Shown piece after piece: positions 1 through 7,222 of a DNA stretch of 49,153 nucleotides; the first letter of the stretch is position 1; each line of letters begins with the position of its first letter. Origin of the DNA: Clostridiaceae bacterium. GTDB taxonomy: Bacteria > Bacillota > Clostridia > Oscillospirales > Acutalibacteraceae. Below the pieces are notes generated by a model, which was given only the letters and a program-made list of their open reading frames with translations, did no database searches and was not told the DNA's origin. A program made the translations under genes and the position numbers. Location of the stretch: contig CAJGCL010000002.1 of the NCBI GenBank assembly GCA_904501675.1, positions 1 through 49,153 of the forward strand, written 5' to 3'.

Positions 1-124
1 CAGGGTTTAAAAACACAGTTACGCCAAATGCATTTATAATACCCGCAACTGTAAGCATTATGAAATTCTTGATTTTAAATTTTTTAATGTTTTCTATTAT
101 TCTCTGTCTTCTTGTGTTATTCAT
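1..124 (-). CDS. YitT-like membrane protein, N-terminal fragment
   Basis: Only the first 41 codons lie in the window; the gene runs off the left edge. The ATG is placed by a GGAG ribosome binding site about 8 bases upstream. The visible part has a basic N-terminal arm (several Arg/Lys in the first 20 residues) followed by the start of a hydrophobic helix with a GIINAFGVTVFLNP-type end. That pattern resembles the first helix of YitT/DUF2179 membrane proteins, whose function is unknown. It lies 43 bases downstream of the shikimate kinase gene in the same direction, so the two may be cotranscribed. Family assignment rests on a short segment only. Confidence 0.6.
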   Translation of the reverse strand, partial: MNNTRRQRIIENIKKFKIKNFIMLTVAGIINAFGVTVFLNP

Positions 125-167
125 CTTTCATCTCCGTTTTATATTCAATGTGTAGCGTTTCTTAATT

Positions 168-668
168 TTAAATGTGGGCTTTTAAATTTTCCATTAATTT
201 GTTTACGCACTCTTCAGGCGTTGTATTTTCGCAGTCAATTATAATATCTGCATATTTTTCGTAGAGGGCGCTTCGCTCGTCATAAAGCTCCTCAATAGTT
301 GTACCCTCTTTCATTGCAATACCGCGAGTGGTAATATTATTGATTCTTCCCTTTATTTCTTCGGGTGAAAGCTTAAGGTAAACAACTCTGCCGTTATTTT
401 TTAGGTTTTCCATTCCTTCGGGACAGTAAACTGCGCTGCCGCCTGTTGCAATAACAGCGTTTTCTGCCTTTAATTGCGCAAGCACACTGTTTTCTTTTTC
501 CTTAAAGCCCTGCAAACCATCCTGATTTATAATATCGCAAAGACTTTTCTTGTATTTATTCTGTATTATAAGGTCTGTGTCCACAAAGTCGCAAAGCATA
601 CTTTTAGCAAGCAACACACCAACTGTGCTTTTACCGCAACCGGGCATTCCTATCAAGATTATATTCAT
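168..668 (-). CDS. aroK: Shikimate kinase
   Basis: The 166-aa protein has the usual shikimate kinase length and would phosphorylate shikimate at the 3-OH with ATP, the fifth step of chorismate synthesis, in the cytoplasm. Visible motifs are the Walker A loop GMPGCGKST (residues 8-16), the shikimate-binding DTD (31-33), the ATGGS turn near residue 75, the lid arginine in TTRGIAM, and a late DERSALYEKYAD segment. One oddity: the conserved shikimate-contacting arginine of the FR..E segment (Arg58 in E. coli AroK) is a lysine here (FKEKE). The start has a GGGAG site 6 bases upstream. Reads toward a YitT-like gene, probably as a two-gene unit. Confidence 0.9.
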   Translation of the reverse strand: MNIILIGMPGCGKSTVGVLLAKSMLCDFVDTDLIIQNKYKKSLCDIINQDGLQGFKEKENSVLAQLKAENAVIATGGSAVYCPEGMENLKNNGRVVYLKLSPEEIKGRINNITTRGIAMKEGTTIEELYDERSALYEKYADIIIDCENTTPEECVNKLMENLKAHI

Positions 669-697
669 ATTTTTCTCCCATTTGTTTTATATGATTT

Positions 698-726
698 ATC
701 TTATCATATTTATTTCTTTAAATCAA
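698..726 (-). promoter_or_regulatory. Predicted sigma-A promoter of aroK
   Basis: Reading leftward, TTGATT (721-726) and TAAGAT (698-703) are separated by 17 bases, and the -10 is preceded by TGA (extended -10). The leader before the aroK start would be about 23 bases. Confidence 0.55.
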
Positions 727-761
727 ATATGTATTAAAGTATTTCAAACCATTAAATTTTA

Positions 762-770
762 TGGTATAAT
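762..770 (+). promoter_or_regulatory. Extended -10 promoter of GH43-like gene
   Basis: TGG-TATAAT is a perfect extended -10 element at 762-770; the -35 (TTTCAA, 17 bases upstream) is poor. It lies about 28 bases before the ATG at 799 and excludes the longer upstream-start reading of the gene. Confidence 0.6.
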
Positions 771-798
771 TTCTCTATCATATTTTTCAGGTGATTTT

Positions 799-1734
799 AT
801 GGCATATTTATTTGTTCATTTTAAAGAAAAGCTCACCCCGGACGGAGAAGCAGTTTATTTCGGCATCAGTAAGGATGGCTACAACTGGGAAGCCGTAAAT
901 AGCGGAAATCCCATACTTGTGAGCACCTTAGGTGATAAAGGCTGCCGTGATATTGAAATAGTGCGTCTTCACACAGGTGGTTTTATGATTATTACCACCG
1001 ATCTTTGCATTGCCACAAAATTTGACGAAAACTACAATGTGGATTGGAAGCATATCAACAGCCACGGTAGCAAAAGCCTTTGTATGTGGTACACTCCTGA
1101 CCTTGTGAATTTCTCTGAGCAAAGGCTTGTGCATTTCGGCAGAGAAGATTTCGGTTGCATGTGGGCGCCTGAGGTTTTTTTTGATGAAGAGAACGAGGAA
1201 TATCTTATTCACTGGGGCTCAACAGTTGCAGAGGATAACTACACTCATATGTCCATTTACTGCTCAGTAACAAAAGATTTTAAAACATTTTCAGACCCCA
1301 AGCTTTATTTTACCAAGGATAATGAAATTCTGGATTCACACATAACCAAGGTTGGAGATACATATCACCTTTTCTACAAAAACTCTTCAAATCCGCCAAT
1401 GAATATGCATGCCACATCAAAAAGCTTATACGGACCCTTTGAGCACGACCAAATCTTTCAGGATTATATGGAAAATAAGGTTCAGAATCCCGGCTCATAT
1501 GAAGGTGCCACAACCTTTACTCTCCCTGACGGCAGGTGGTGCTTTATGGCAGATTTCTTCGGCTGTGAAAAAGAAAAAATGGGCTATGTCCCTTTTATTT
1601 CATCAAAGCAGGGTGATATGAGCTTCACCCGTTGCCCCGATGCTTTTAAATTTCCTTACGGCTTTAAGCACGGCAAGTGCATTGAGATAAGTGATGAAGA
1701 ATACGAAAGATTAAAAATGCGAGATGAAGCTTAG
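799..1734 (+). CDS. Glycoside hydrolase family 43-like protein
   Basis: A 311-aa protein resembling the five-bladed beta-propeller glycosidases of GH43 and relatives, which mostly act on arabinose- or xylose-containing glycans. Repeated blade-like segments are visible: SISKDGYNW-like N-terminal blade, WAPEVFFDEENEEYLIHW (about residues 116-133), LDSHITKVGDTYHLFYK, and GSYEGATTF. The Asp of LDSHI and the Glu of YEGAT fit the catalytic pair of the clan, but I cannot confirm them without alignment. There is no signal peptide, so it probably acts in the cytoplasm on imported oligosaccharides. The ATG at 799 is chosen because AGGTGA precedes it and the promoter lies just upstream; the frame stays open further upstream but without a good RBS. 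Confidence 0.75.
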   Translation: MAYLFVHFKEKLTPDGEAVYFGISKDGYNWEAVNSGNPILVSTLGDKGCRDIEIVRLHTGGFMIITTDLCIATKFDENYNVDWKHINSHGSKSLCMWYTPDLVNFSEQRLVHFGREDFGCMWAPEVFFDEENEEYLIHWGSTVAEDNYTHMSIYCSVTKDFKTFSDPKLYFTKDNEILDSHITKVGDTYHLFYKNSSNPPMNMHATSKSLYGPFEHDQIFQDYMENKVQNPGSYEGATTFTLPDGRWCFMADFFGCEKEKMGYVPFISSKQGDMSFTRCPDAFKFPYGFKHGKCIEISDEEYERLKMRDEA

Positions 1735-1739
1735 CACTT

Positions 1740-1815
1740 AGTTACCAGCCGCCAGATGCCAGAGCTTCGCGAAGCTTTAAAATCGGCGTAGCCCCAAAAT
1801 TCCTAATTCCTAATT
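1740..1815. repeat. Intergenic degenerate repeat with 14-bp palindrome
   Basis: Non-coding stretch between the GH43-like gene and its terminator. It holds the perfect palindrome AGCTTCGCGAAGCT (1763-1776) and a tandem AATTCCTAATTCCTAATTTT tail. Similar CCTAATTCC and GCGAAGC fragments occur near 6230-6256 and in 45540-45600, suggesting a decayed dispersed intergenic element. Confidence 0.4.
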
Positions 1816-1850
1816 TTAAAAAACCGCAGTCCTGCGACTGCGGTTTTTAT
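1816..1850. terminator. Bidirectional intrinsic terminator
   Basis: Stem CCGCAGTC / GACTGCGG with a CTGC loop (about 1824-1843), flanked by A and T runs on both sides, so it can end transcripts from the GH43-like gene and from the convergent phosphohexomutase gene. Confidence 0.9.
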
Positions 1851-3262
1851 CATTCAAATACAAATTTCTTAATTGTATTAATATAATCCTTTGCTCTCAC
1901 AGCACTTGTGCTTTCTGCAAAAATTCTGAGAAGAGGTTCTGTACCTGAGAAACGGCAGATTACGAAGCCATCCTCAAAATAAACCTTGCAACCATCTTCA
2001 TAGCTGACTTTTGTTATTTCATCGCTGAATTCAGGCAGGCGCTTATCTTCAAGCAATATCTTCTGTACTGCACTTTTCATTGATGGGTCAAAGCTCATAT
2101 CATCCTCAACCATTACGAATTTACCGAACTCTTTCTGAAGCTCTGCTAACATTTGTGATGGTGTCTGACCTGTAACACTTACCATTTCTGCAAAAAGAGA
2201 TGCAGCGTAAACGGAGTCTTTACCGTGAATATGACCTCTTACTGTAAGACCGCCTGAGCTTTCGCCACCTAAAACAGCATCAACCTCATCAAGCTTTGAA
2301 GAAATGTATTTAAAGCCAACAGGTACCTCGTAGCATTTTTCACCGAAGCTTTCTGCAATTCTGTCAAGCATATGAGTGGTAGCAATATTTCTTACAACAG
2401 GGCCTTTCCAACCCTTGTATTTTACAAGATAGTAGTAAAGAAGGCAAAGTGTTTCGTTAGCATTAATATATTTTCCGTTAGAATCAATAATGCCAAGTCT
2501 GTCGCCGTCGCCATCCATAGCAATACCAAGGTCATATTTTCCGTTTAAAACTGAGTTTTTAAGGGCAAAAAGACTTTTTTCAGATGGAGCAGGCATAACA
2601 CCGCCAAAATACGCATCTTTATTTGTGTTTATAGTATCAATAGTGCACCTTGCGGTGTGGAAGATAACTAATATCGGGTATGTGCCTGAGCCGTGCATGG
2701 AATCGAAAAGCACACGAAGACCGCGCTTTCTTAATGCCTTTATATCTAATAAGTCAATAATATCGTCAAGGAAATCGTTGAATGGGTTATCAAGAAGTTT
2801 GACAAAGCCTTGTTTCATAGCTTCATCATAATCAAGATATGGGACATCACCGATATCTGCTATTAACTCTTCAAGCCTTTTTGTAACCTCAACTGAAGCG
2901 TCTCTTCCCTCGTGGGTGAAAAGCTTTATACCGTTATATGTTGCAGGGTTGTGGCTTGCAGTAACCTCAATACCGAACCATAAATCGTTACTTTTAACTG
3001 TATGCATAATGAGTGGAGTTGGTGCGGAGCGTTCCATAATCCATACGGTTATTCCGTTTTTAGTAAGCACCTCTGCTACCCATTTTGCCGCAACTTCTGA
3101 AAGGAAACGTCTGTCGTAGCCAATAATAACAGGCTTATCTGCTCTATTTTGCTCGACCATTAATGAATAAATACCTTTAGCTACACGTCTTATATTTTCG
3201 CAAACAAAATCTTTACCAATAATAGCACGCCAACCGCCTGTACCAAATTCTATTTTATCCAT
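1850..3262 (-). CDS. Phosphoglucomutase/phosphomannomutase family protein
   Basis: A 470-aa alpha-D-phosphohexomutase that interconverts hexose 1- and 6-phosphates through a phosphoserine intermediate in the cytoplasm. All four family signatures are visible: the catalytic loop TASHNPATYNGIK with the phosphorylated Ser at residue 103, the metal-binding loop DGDGDRLG around residue 250, the sugar-binding GGESSGG near 325, and the phosphate-binding RFSGTEPLLRI near the C-terminus. Substrate (glucose, mannose or GlcN phosphate) cannot be decided by eye. It could feed sugar nucleotides to the polysaccharide locus at 14-34 kb. Strong AAAGGAGAG site before the ATG. Confidence 0.9.
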   Translation of the reverse strand: MDKIEFGTGGWRAIIGKDFVCENIRRVAKGIYSLMVEQNRADKPVIIGYDRRFLSEVAAKWVAEVLTKNGITVWIMERSAPTPLIMHTVKSNDLWFGIEVTASHNPATYNGIKLFTHEGRDASVEVTKRLEELIADIGDVPYLDYDEAMKQGFVKLLDNPFNDFLDDIIDLLDIKALRKRGLRVLFDSMHGSGTYPILVIFHTARCTIDTINTNKDAYFGGVMPAPSEKSLFALKNSVLNGKYDLGIAMDGDGDRLGIIDSNGKYINANETLCLLYYYLVKYKGWKGPVVRNIATTHMLDRIAESFGEKCYEVPVGFKYISSKLDEVDAVLGGESSGGLTVRGHIHGKDSVYAASLFAEMVSVTGQTPSQMLAELQKEFGKFVMVEDDMSFDPSMKSAVQKILLEDKRLPEFSDEITKVSYEDGCKVYFEDGFVICRFSGTEPLLRIFAESTSAVRAKDYINTIKKFVFE

Positions 3263-3295
3263 ACGTCCCTCTCCTTTTTGTTTGTTTTCGGTTCT

Positions 3296-3304
3296 ATTGT
3301 AACA
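3296..3304 (-). promoter_or_regulatory. Extended -10 promoter of phosphohexomutase gene
   Basis: Leftward TGT-TACAAT (extended -10); no good -35 seen. It would give a leader of about 27 bases before the ATG at 3262. Confidence 0.45.
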
Positions 3305-3355
3305 CAGAAAAAGCCGTAAATCTTATAAAATCCGTTGAAATTTTTATAATTTTGG

Positions 3356-3384
3356 TTGCATTTTTCCTTATAAGCATTTACAAT
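3356..3384 (+). promoter_or_regulatory. Predicted sigma-A promoter of AraC-type gene
   Basis: TTGCAT (3356-3361), 17 bases, TACAAT (3379-3384). Predicted transcription start is near 3391, immediately at the GGTGAT ribosome binding site, so the leader would be only about 10 bases. Confidence 0.5.
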
Positions 3385-3400
3385 AGCTATGGTGATTAAT

Positions 3401-4264
3401 ATGGATTACATTAAAACAGTTCTCCTTTGTCCTGTTGTTGTAAACGGAATTTATACTGTTCATTACTTTGAATATGCCAAAGATTTCACCTATTCGGGCG
3501 AGGTGCATGATTTCTGGGAGCTTGTTTATGCAGATAAAAAGAATCTGCTTATTACTGCGGGTGCAGAGGAAATTGAGCTTCAGGCAGGGCAGATGTATCT
3601 TCATAAGCCAAACGAGTTTCATAACATCCGTTGCGACGGAAAAAGAGCGGCAAACTCAGTTATTGTTTCTTTTGACTGTTCTGCGCTTGAGCTTCATAAT
3701 GTTGCTGGAAAGGTCATTTCTCTGGGTGAAAAAGAGCGAGCTCTTTTAGGCACAATAGTAAAAGAGGCATCCTCTGCTTTCTCAACGCCATTGGGAAACC
3801 CATATACCAATGTTATGGAATTATCGGAAAGCGGCGGCTTTGGGGGTCAGCAAATGATAAAACTTAGCCTGGAACAGCTACTCATACGCCTTATAAGAAA
3901 AAACACCGAAGCAACACCTGTAAAAATCAATAAAAACAACGATTTACTTGCAGAAATTACAGAATATTTATCCTTAAATGTGGAAGCGAAGCTGGAATTC
4001 AAAGATATTTTAAATCATTTCAACCTATCCCCTTCCGTTGTTAAAAAAATCTTTCGTCAGCAAATGGGTTGCGGCGTTATGGATTATTTTACCCGCCTTA
4101 AAATAGACAAAGCAAAAGAGCTTATACGAGAAGAAAACTATACATTTACAGAAATTTCGGAAAAACTTAATTTTAACACATCCCAGTATTTTACTACCGT
4201 ATTTAAAAGAGTTTCAGGTATGACACCATCGGAGTACGCTAAGGTGGCGGTAAGGTTTTCGTAA
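3401..4264 (+). CDS. AraC family transcriptional regulator
   Basis: A 287-aa DNA-binding regulator. Residues about 20-95 form a cupin-like sensor segment (VHDFWELVYADKK, then LQAGQMYLHKPNEFH), typical of sugar-responsive AraC proteins. The last 100 residues carry two helix-turn-helix motifs, including FKDILNHFNLSPSVVKKIFRQ and FTEISEKLNFNTSQYFTTVF, ending in the family-typical KRVSGMTPSEYAK. An ATG at 3389 is also in frame, but the GGTGAT site lies between the two and fits the one at 3401; the predicted promoter also points to 3401. Its targets are unknown; the divergent phosphohexomutase and the downstream alkaline phosphatase are candidates. Confidence 0.88.
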   Translation: MDYIKTVLLCPVVVNGIYTVHYFEYAKDFTYSGEVHDFWELVYADKKNLLITAGAEEIELQAGQMYLHKPNEFHNIRCDGKRAANSVIVSFDCSALELHNVAGKVISLGEKERALLGTIVKEASSAFSTPLGNPYTNVMELSESGGFGGQQMIKLSLEQLLIRLIRKNTEATPVKINKNNDLLAEITEYLSLNVEAKLEFKDILNHFNLSPSVVKKIFRQQMGCGVMDYFTRLKIDKAKELIREENYTFTEISEKLNFNTSQYFTTVFKRVSGMTPSEYAKVAVRFS

Positions 4265-4328
4265 GCGGAAAAACCTTGATATCAGACATCTAAACACCAT
4301 CTGTTAACCGTTAATTGCCATATATTTC

Positions 4329-4357
4329 TTGATTTTATCAACGAATTGTAATATTAT
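4329..4357 (+). promoter_or_regulatory. Predicted sigma-A promoter of alkaline phosphatase
   Basis: TTGATT (4329-4334), 17 bases, TATTAT (4352-4357); start predicted near 4364, 23 bases before the ATG. No Pho-box-like direct repeats were evident by eye. Confidence 0.55.
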
Positions 4358-4386
4358 GTTATTAATAAAATTTTTGAGGTGTTATT

Positions 4387-5523
4387 ATGATGCTTGAACT
4401 TTCTTCCTTCTGGTCAGAATTTACCGCGTTTTTTATGAGTATTATAATGTCCTTTGGTTTGACCTTTGGCATTTTCACTCCACCAACCACAGAAGAGTCA
4501 AACGGATATTTTGACGATAACATTAAAAATGTCATTTATCTTATTGGCGATGGTATGGGCACAAACCATTTGTATAAAACAAAATCAGAAAGAAACATTC
4601 CTCTTGCAATGGAAACTATTGAAACACGAGCAGGCTCTATGACACGCTCTCTTTCAAACGCTGTTACAGACAGTGCCGCAGGCGGAACCGCACTTGCAAC
4701 AGGTGTCAGAACATCAAACGGTGCTATAGGTGTTTATATGACAGACCTTACCGCAACTTTCTCTTATCCTAAAAACATAACAGAACTTTGTATTGAAAAA
4801 GGTATGCTAACAGGCGTTATTACAACAGATGAAACTTCTGGCGCAACACCTTCTTCCTTCTCGGCCCACGAAAGCGACAGAGGCAGAGCAGAAGAAATTT
4901 CAAGAGATCAGCTTTATTCAGATATTAACCTTATCTGGGGTGCGGCAAACGGTATCGTTGAAAAGAACGATGCAGAAGCTAACGGCTTTACATTCGTTTC
5001 AACCTACGCTGAAATGATGGCTCTCCCTGAAGGAGGCAGAAGCTTTGCTCAATTCACAAACAATCTCTGGACACTTAAACAGTCAGACGCTGTAACACCT
5101 ACTCTTGAGCAGATGGCTATGAAGGCTATTGATATACTTGACGATACCGATGATGGCTTCTTCCTTATGATTGAGGGCGCTCATATTGACAAGCACTCTC
5201 ACAGCAACGACAGCGAAAGTATGACTGAAGCGCTTCAGTCATTTGATGAAACTATTGAATCAGTCCTCCGCTATGCAAAGGCTGATGGCGAAACTCTTGT
5301 TGTTATAACTGCAGACCACGAAACAGGCGCAATTACTCTTGTTGATGGCAAGTATGTTTTTACATCAGGTTCACATTCAGCTGCTAATGTTCCTGTATTT
5401 GTTTACGGTTCAGACAACCTTGTTAACGGTGGCGAAACTCTTAACAACTACGAAATTCCTATAAGAATTGCTTACGCTCTTGGTGCAACAGAGGAAGAAT
5501 TCCCCTTTGAAGTTGCAGTATAA
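4387..5523 (+). CDS. Alkaline phosphatase
   Basis: A 378-aa metal-dependent phosphomonoesterase. The family metal and nucleophile motifs are all present: IGDGMG (about residue 54), the nucleophile serine in VTDSAAGGTALATG (about 98), TSGATPSSFSAH, the zinc ligands of HIDKHSHSND (about 262), TADHETGAI (about 317) and the last metal His in GSHSAANVPVF. The first 30 residues hold one hydrophobic segment that could be a signal anchor or signal peptide, but it has no Lys or Arg before it, which is unusual; export is therefore likely from function but not certain from sequence. A GAGGTG site precedes ATG-ATG at 4387/4390; either could start. Stands alone with its own promoter and terminator. Confidence 0.92.
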   Translation: MMLELSSFWSEFTAFFMSIIMSFGLTFGIFTPPTTEESNGYFDDNIKNVIYLIGDGMGTNHLYKTKSERNIPLAMETIETRAGSMTRSLSNAVTDSAAGGTALATGVRTSNGAIGVYMTDLTATFSYPKNITELCIEKGMLTGVITTDETSGATPSSFSAHESDRGRAEEISRDQLYSDINLIWGAANGIVEKNDAEANGFTFVSTYAEMMALPEGGRSFAQFTNNLWTLKQSDAVTPTLEQMAMKAIDILDDTDDGFFLMIEGAHIDKHSHSNDSESMTEALQSFDETIESVLRYAKADGETLVVITADHETGAITLVDGKYVFTSGSHSAANVPVFVYGSDNLVNGGETLNNYEIPIRIAYALGATEEEFPFEVAV

Positions 5524-5542
5524 AATTTTCATAAAACAAAAA

Positions 5543-5580
5543 GACCGTGTTTCTCCCAAAGAGAAACACGGTCAATTTTT
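5543..5580. terminator. Intrinsic terminator, 13-bp stem
   Basis: GACCGTGTTTCTC / GAGAAACACGGTC (5543-5555 and 5561-5573) with a CCAAA loop, followed by a T run rightward and preceded by A's. It lies between the convergent alkaline phosphatase and fucU genes and can serve both. Confidence 0.93.
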
Positions 5581-5585
5581 ATCTT

Positions 5586-6011
5586 TTAGTCTGTTACAAC
5601 GCCTTTTTTAAGAATAACGTTTGCATAAAGAGCCATTTCACTTGTTGCAATAATAGCATACGCTGTTTTTGCTCTGTCGTAGAAAGCAAAACGTTCGATT
5701 TCACTCATTTTTGTTTCGCCGTTGTGCTTATCAACAATTGACTGATACTCTGCCCAAATTGTTGGCGTTGGGTCACCTTTTGTAGTTTGCATAAGCATTA
5801 CAGGACTCTCAACATATGTATCAAGAGGGAAAAGCTTTAAAATCGCATCAAGAAGCTCGGGTACATTATGACCATCACATCTGATAAGTCTCTGTGCATT
5901 TGATGCAGCAGGGAAGTTACCATCGCCGATAACAATTTCATCGCCATGGCCCATTTCGTCAAGAATTTTTAATAGTTCTGGACTGATGATGTTTGGAATT
6001 CCTTTTAACAT
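5586..6011 (-). CDS. fucU: L-fucose mutarotase (RbsD/FucU family)
   Basis: A 141-aa protein nearly the same length as E. coli FucU and matching it across its whole length: LISPELLK-like ISPELLKIL, EMGHGDEIVIGDGNFPA with the conserved His, and the C-terminal RFAFYDRAKTAYAI...LKKGV segment. It would speed anomer interconversion of L-fucose (or a related sugar) after import. The DxxH of E. coli (SDAHFPA) reads GDGN here. The ATG at 6011 is chosen because AAAGGAG lies 8 bases upstream; the frame is open to 6095 but without an RBS. No fucose isomerase or kinase lies nearby, so it is a lone gene of that pathway. Confidence 0.9.
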   Translation of the reverse strand: MLKGIPNIISPELLKILDEMGHGDEIVIGDGNFPAASNAQRLIRCDGHNVPELLDAILKLFPLDTYVESPVMLMQTTKGDPTPTIWAEYQSIVDKHNGETKMSEIERFAFYDRAKTAYAIIATSEMALYANVILKKGVVTD

Positions 6012-6085
6012 AATTTTATTCTCCTTTAGTTTTATTTTTTGAAAAATTTGACTGTTTTGAGATGAGTTTAACAGAACAGCTGTAA

Positions 6086-6163
6086 GGAACGGCACCGACC
6101 GTTCCGCAATTTACCACAAATCAAACAAATGTGAAATCATACGGCACGGCTAGTATCCGTGCC
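6086..6163. repeat. Twin short hairpins in intergenic region
   Basis: Two 7-bp hairpins stand 37 bases apart: GGAACGG-N6-CCGTTCC (6086-6105) and GGCACGG-N7-CCGTGCC (6143-6163). They share the stem theme GG(A/C)ACGG. Neither is followed by a convincing T run. The rest of the 245-base gap (6012-6256) ends in CCTAATTCC-like repeats. Likely a dispersed intergenic repeat of the REP kind. Confidence 0.45.
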
Positions 6164-6256
6164 CTGCAGAATTCGTGTCTATAATCATTCTCTCTTGTTG
6201 AGCGAAGTTTTATAATTGCGGTGCAGACCCGAAATTCCTAATTCCACTTTCCTAAT

Positions 6257-7222
6257 TTACTTCCTTATCTGCCTTATATCCTCACCCACAAATTCAAGCA
6301 CCTCAAAGCCGTTAAGTCTTGATGTAAGGCGCTGACCATAGCGGTTTTCAAGCTCAGTTACAGAAAGGTTAGAAATTATAATCAACGCTTTTCCGTTGAG
6401 AATAGCATCACATACAAGCTCGTTTATTGAAGCGTTGCCAAAGTCTGATTCAAACTCTGCTCCCAGATCATCAATAATAACAAGGTCTGCAGCGTTGATA
6501 TCTTCTTCAATACTTGTATCACTTCTTCCAAAGCTTTCATTTTTCATCTGCTTAACAATTTTTGAAACAGTATTGTAATAAACATTAAAGCCGTTAGATA
6601 TTAATTTATTAAGCACTGCAAGGGCAAGGTGAGTTTTACCAAGACCTGTTCCGCCGCAGAAGAAAAAGCTGTTTGAGTGAGGTGTGAAATTTTCTGCATA
6701 AGCTTTAAGCATTTCATAACAACCGCGCATATATTCGCGTGGAGAGTAGCCCAATGCTCTATCTTTAATATCAGAATAAAGGTTAACATCAAATGTGTCA
6801 AAAGTAGATTTTGCAAGAAGTGGACTGCAGGAAAGTTCGCTTACAGAAAGTTGCTGCAAAAGCTGAAGATGACAATCGCAGAGCTTACCATTAAGAATGC
6901 CTGAGTCCTTACACTTTTTGCATGTGTAAGGAATATCAAGGTAATCTTCAGGGTAGCCTGAAGCAGCAATTAAAGCTTTTTTTGCCGCCTGAGCTTCAAG
7001 GTTATGTCTTGCAATATCCGCAACATTCACTTTTTCACCATTACCGCCTACGCTTTTAATAACCTGAAGAGCGGCATTTTTCATTTCGTTTTCAATATCA
7101 ACAAGTTGAGGGTTTTTGGCAATAAATTCTTTTCTGCGCATATCATAAAGATTTTCCGCCTGCGCTCTTCTTTGTTTAAGCGCCTGTTCAGCCTTCTGAT
7201 AAATTATTTCAGAAAATTTCAT
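6257..7222 (-). CDS. DnaC/DnaI-like helicase loader ATPase
   Basis: A 321-aa AAA+ ATPase of the IstB/DnaC/DnaI type, which loads the replicative helicase on DNA. Order of parts: basic N-terminal helix region (1-95), a zinc-knuckle-like cluster Cys101-x2-Cys104 ... Cys115-x-Cys117-His118, Walker A GGTGLGKTHLA near residue 190, Walker B VIIDDLGAEF near 240, and a sensor region LTSRLNGFEVL near the end. The cysteine cluster is seen in DnaI-type loaders. Its start overlaps the dnaD stop by four bases (ATGA), and the pair is typical of Clostridia replication genes. No transposase is near, which argues against IS21 IstB. Confidence 0.88.
   Translation of the reverse strand: MKFSEIIYQKAEQALKQRRAQAENLYDMRRKEFIAKNPQLVDIENEMKNAALQVIKSVGGNGEKVNVADIARHNLEAQAAKKALIAASGYPEDYLDIPYTCKKCKDSGILNGKLCDCHLQLLQQLSVSELSCSPLLAKSTFDTFDVNLYSDIKDRALGYSPREYMRGCYEMLKAYAENFTPHSNSFFFCGGTGLGKTHLALAVLNKLISNGFNVYYNTVSKIVKQMKNESFGRSDTSIEEDINAADLVIIDDLGAEFESDFGNASINELVCDAILNGKALIIISNLSVTELENRYGQRLTSRLNGFEVLEFVGEDIRQIRK

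Noticed and set aside
550..798. Longer GH43-like reading frame starting at 550 (394 aa)
   Set aside because: It runs over the shikimate kinase gene and the predicted promoter at 762-770 and has no RBS. The AGGTGA-preceded ATG at 799 gives the normal family start.
4253..4285. Possible terminator after the AraC-type gene (AAGGTTTT ... AAAACCTT)
   Set aside because: The stem is short, spans the stop codon and is not followed by a T run.
6257..7222. IS21 IstB identity for the DnaC/DnaI-like ATPase
   Set aside because: No IstA transposase or terminal repeats nearby, and the dnaD coupling plus the Cys cluster fit a chromosomal helicase loader.
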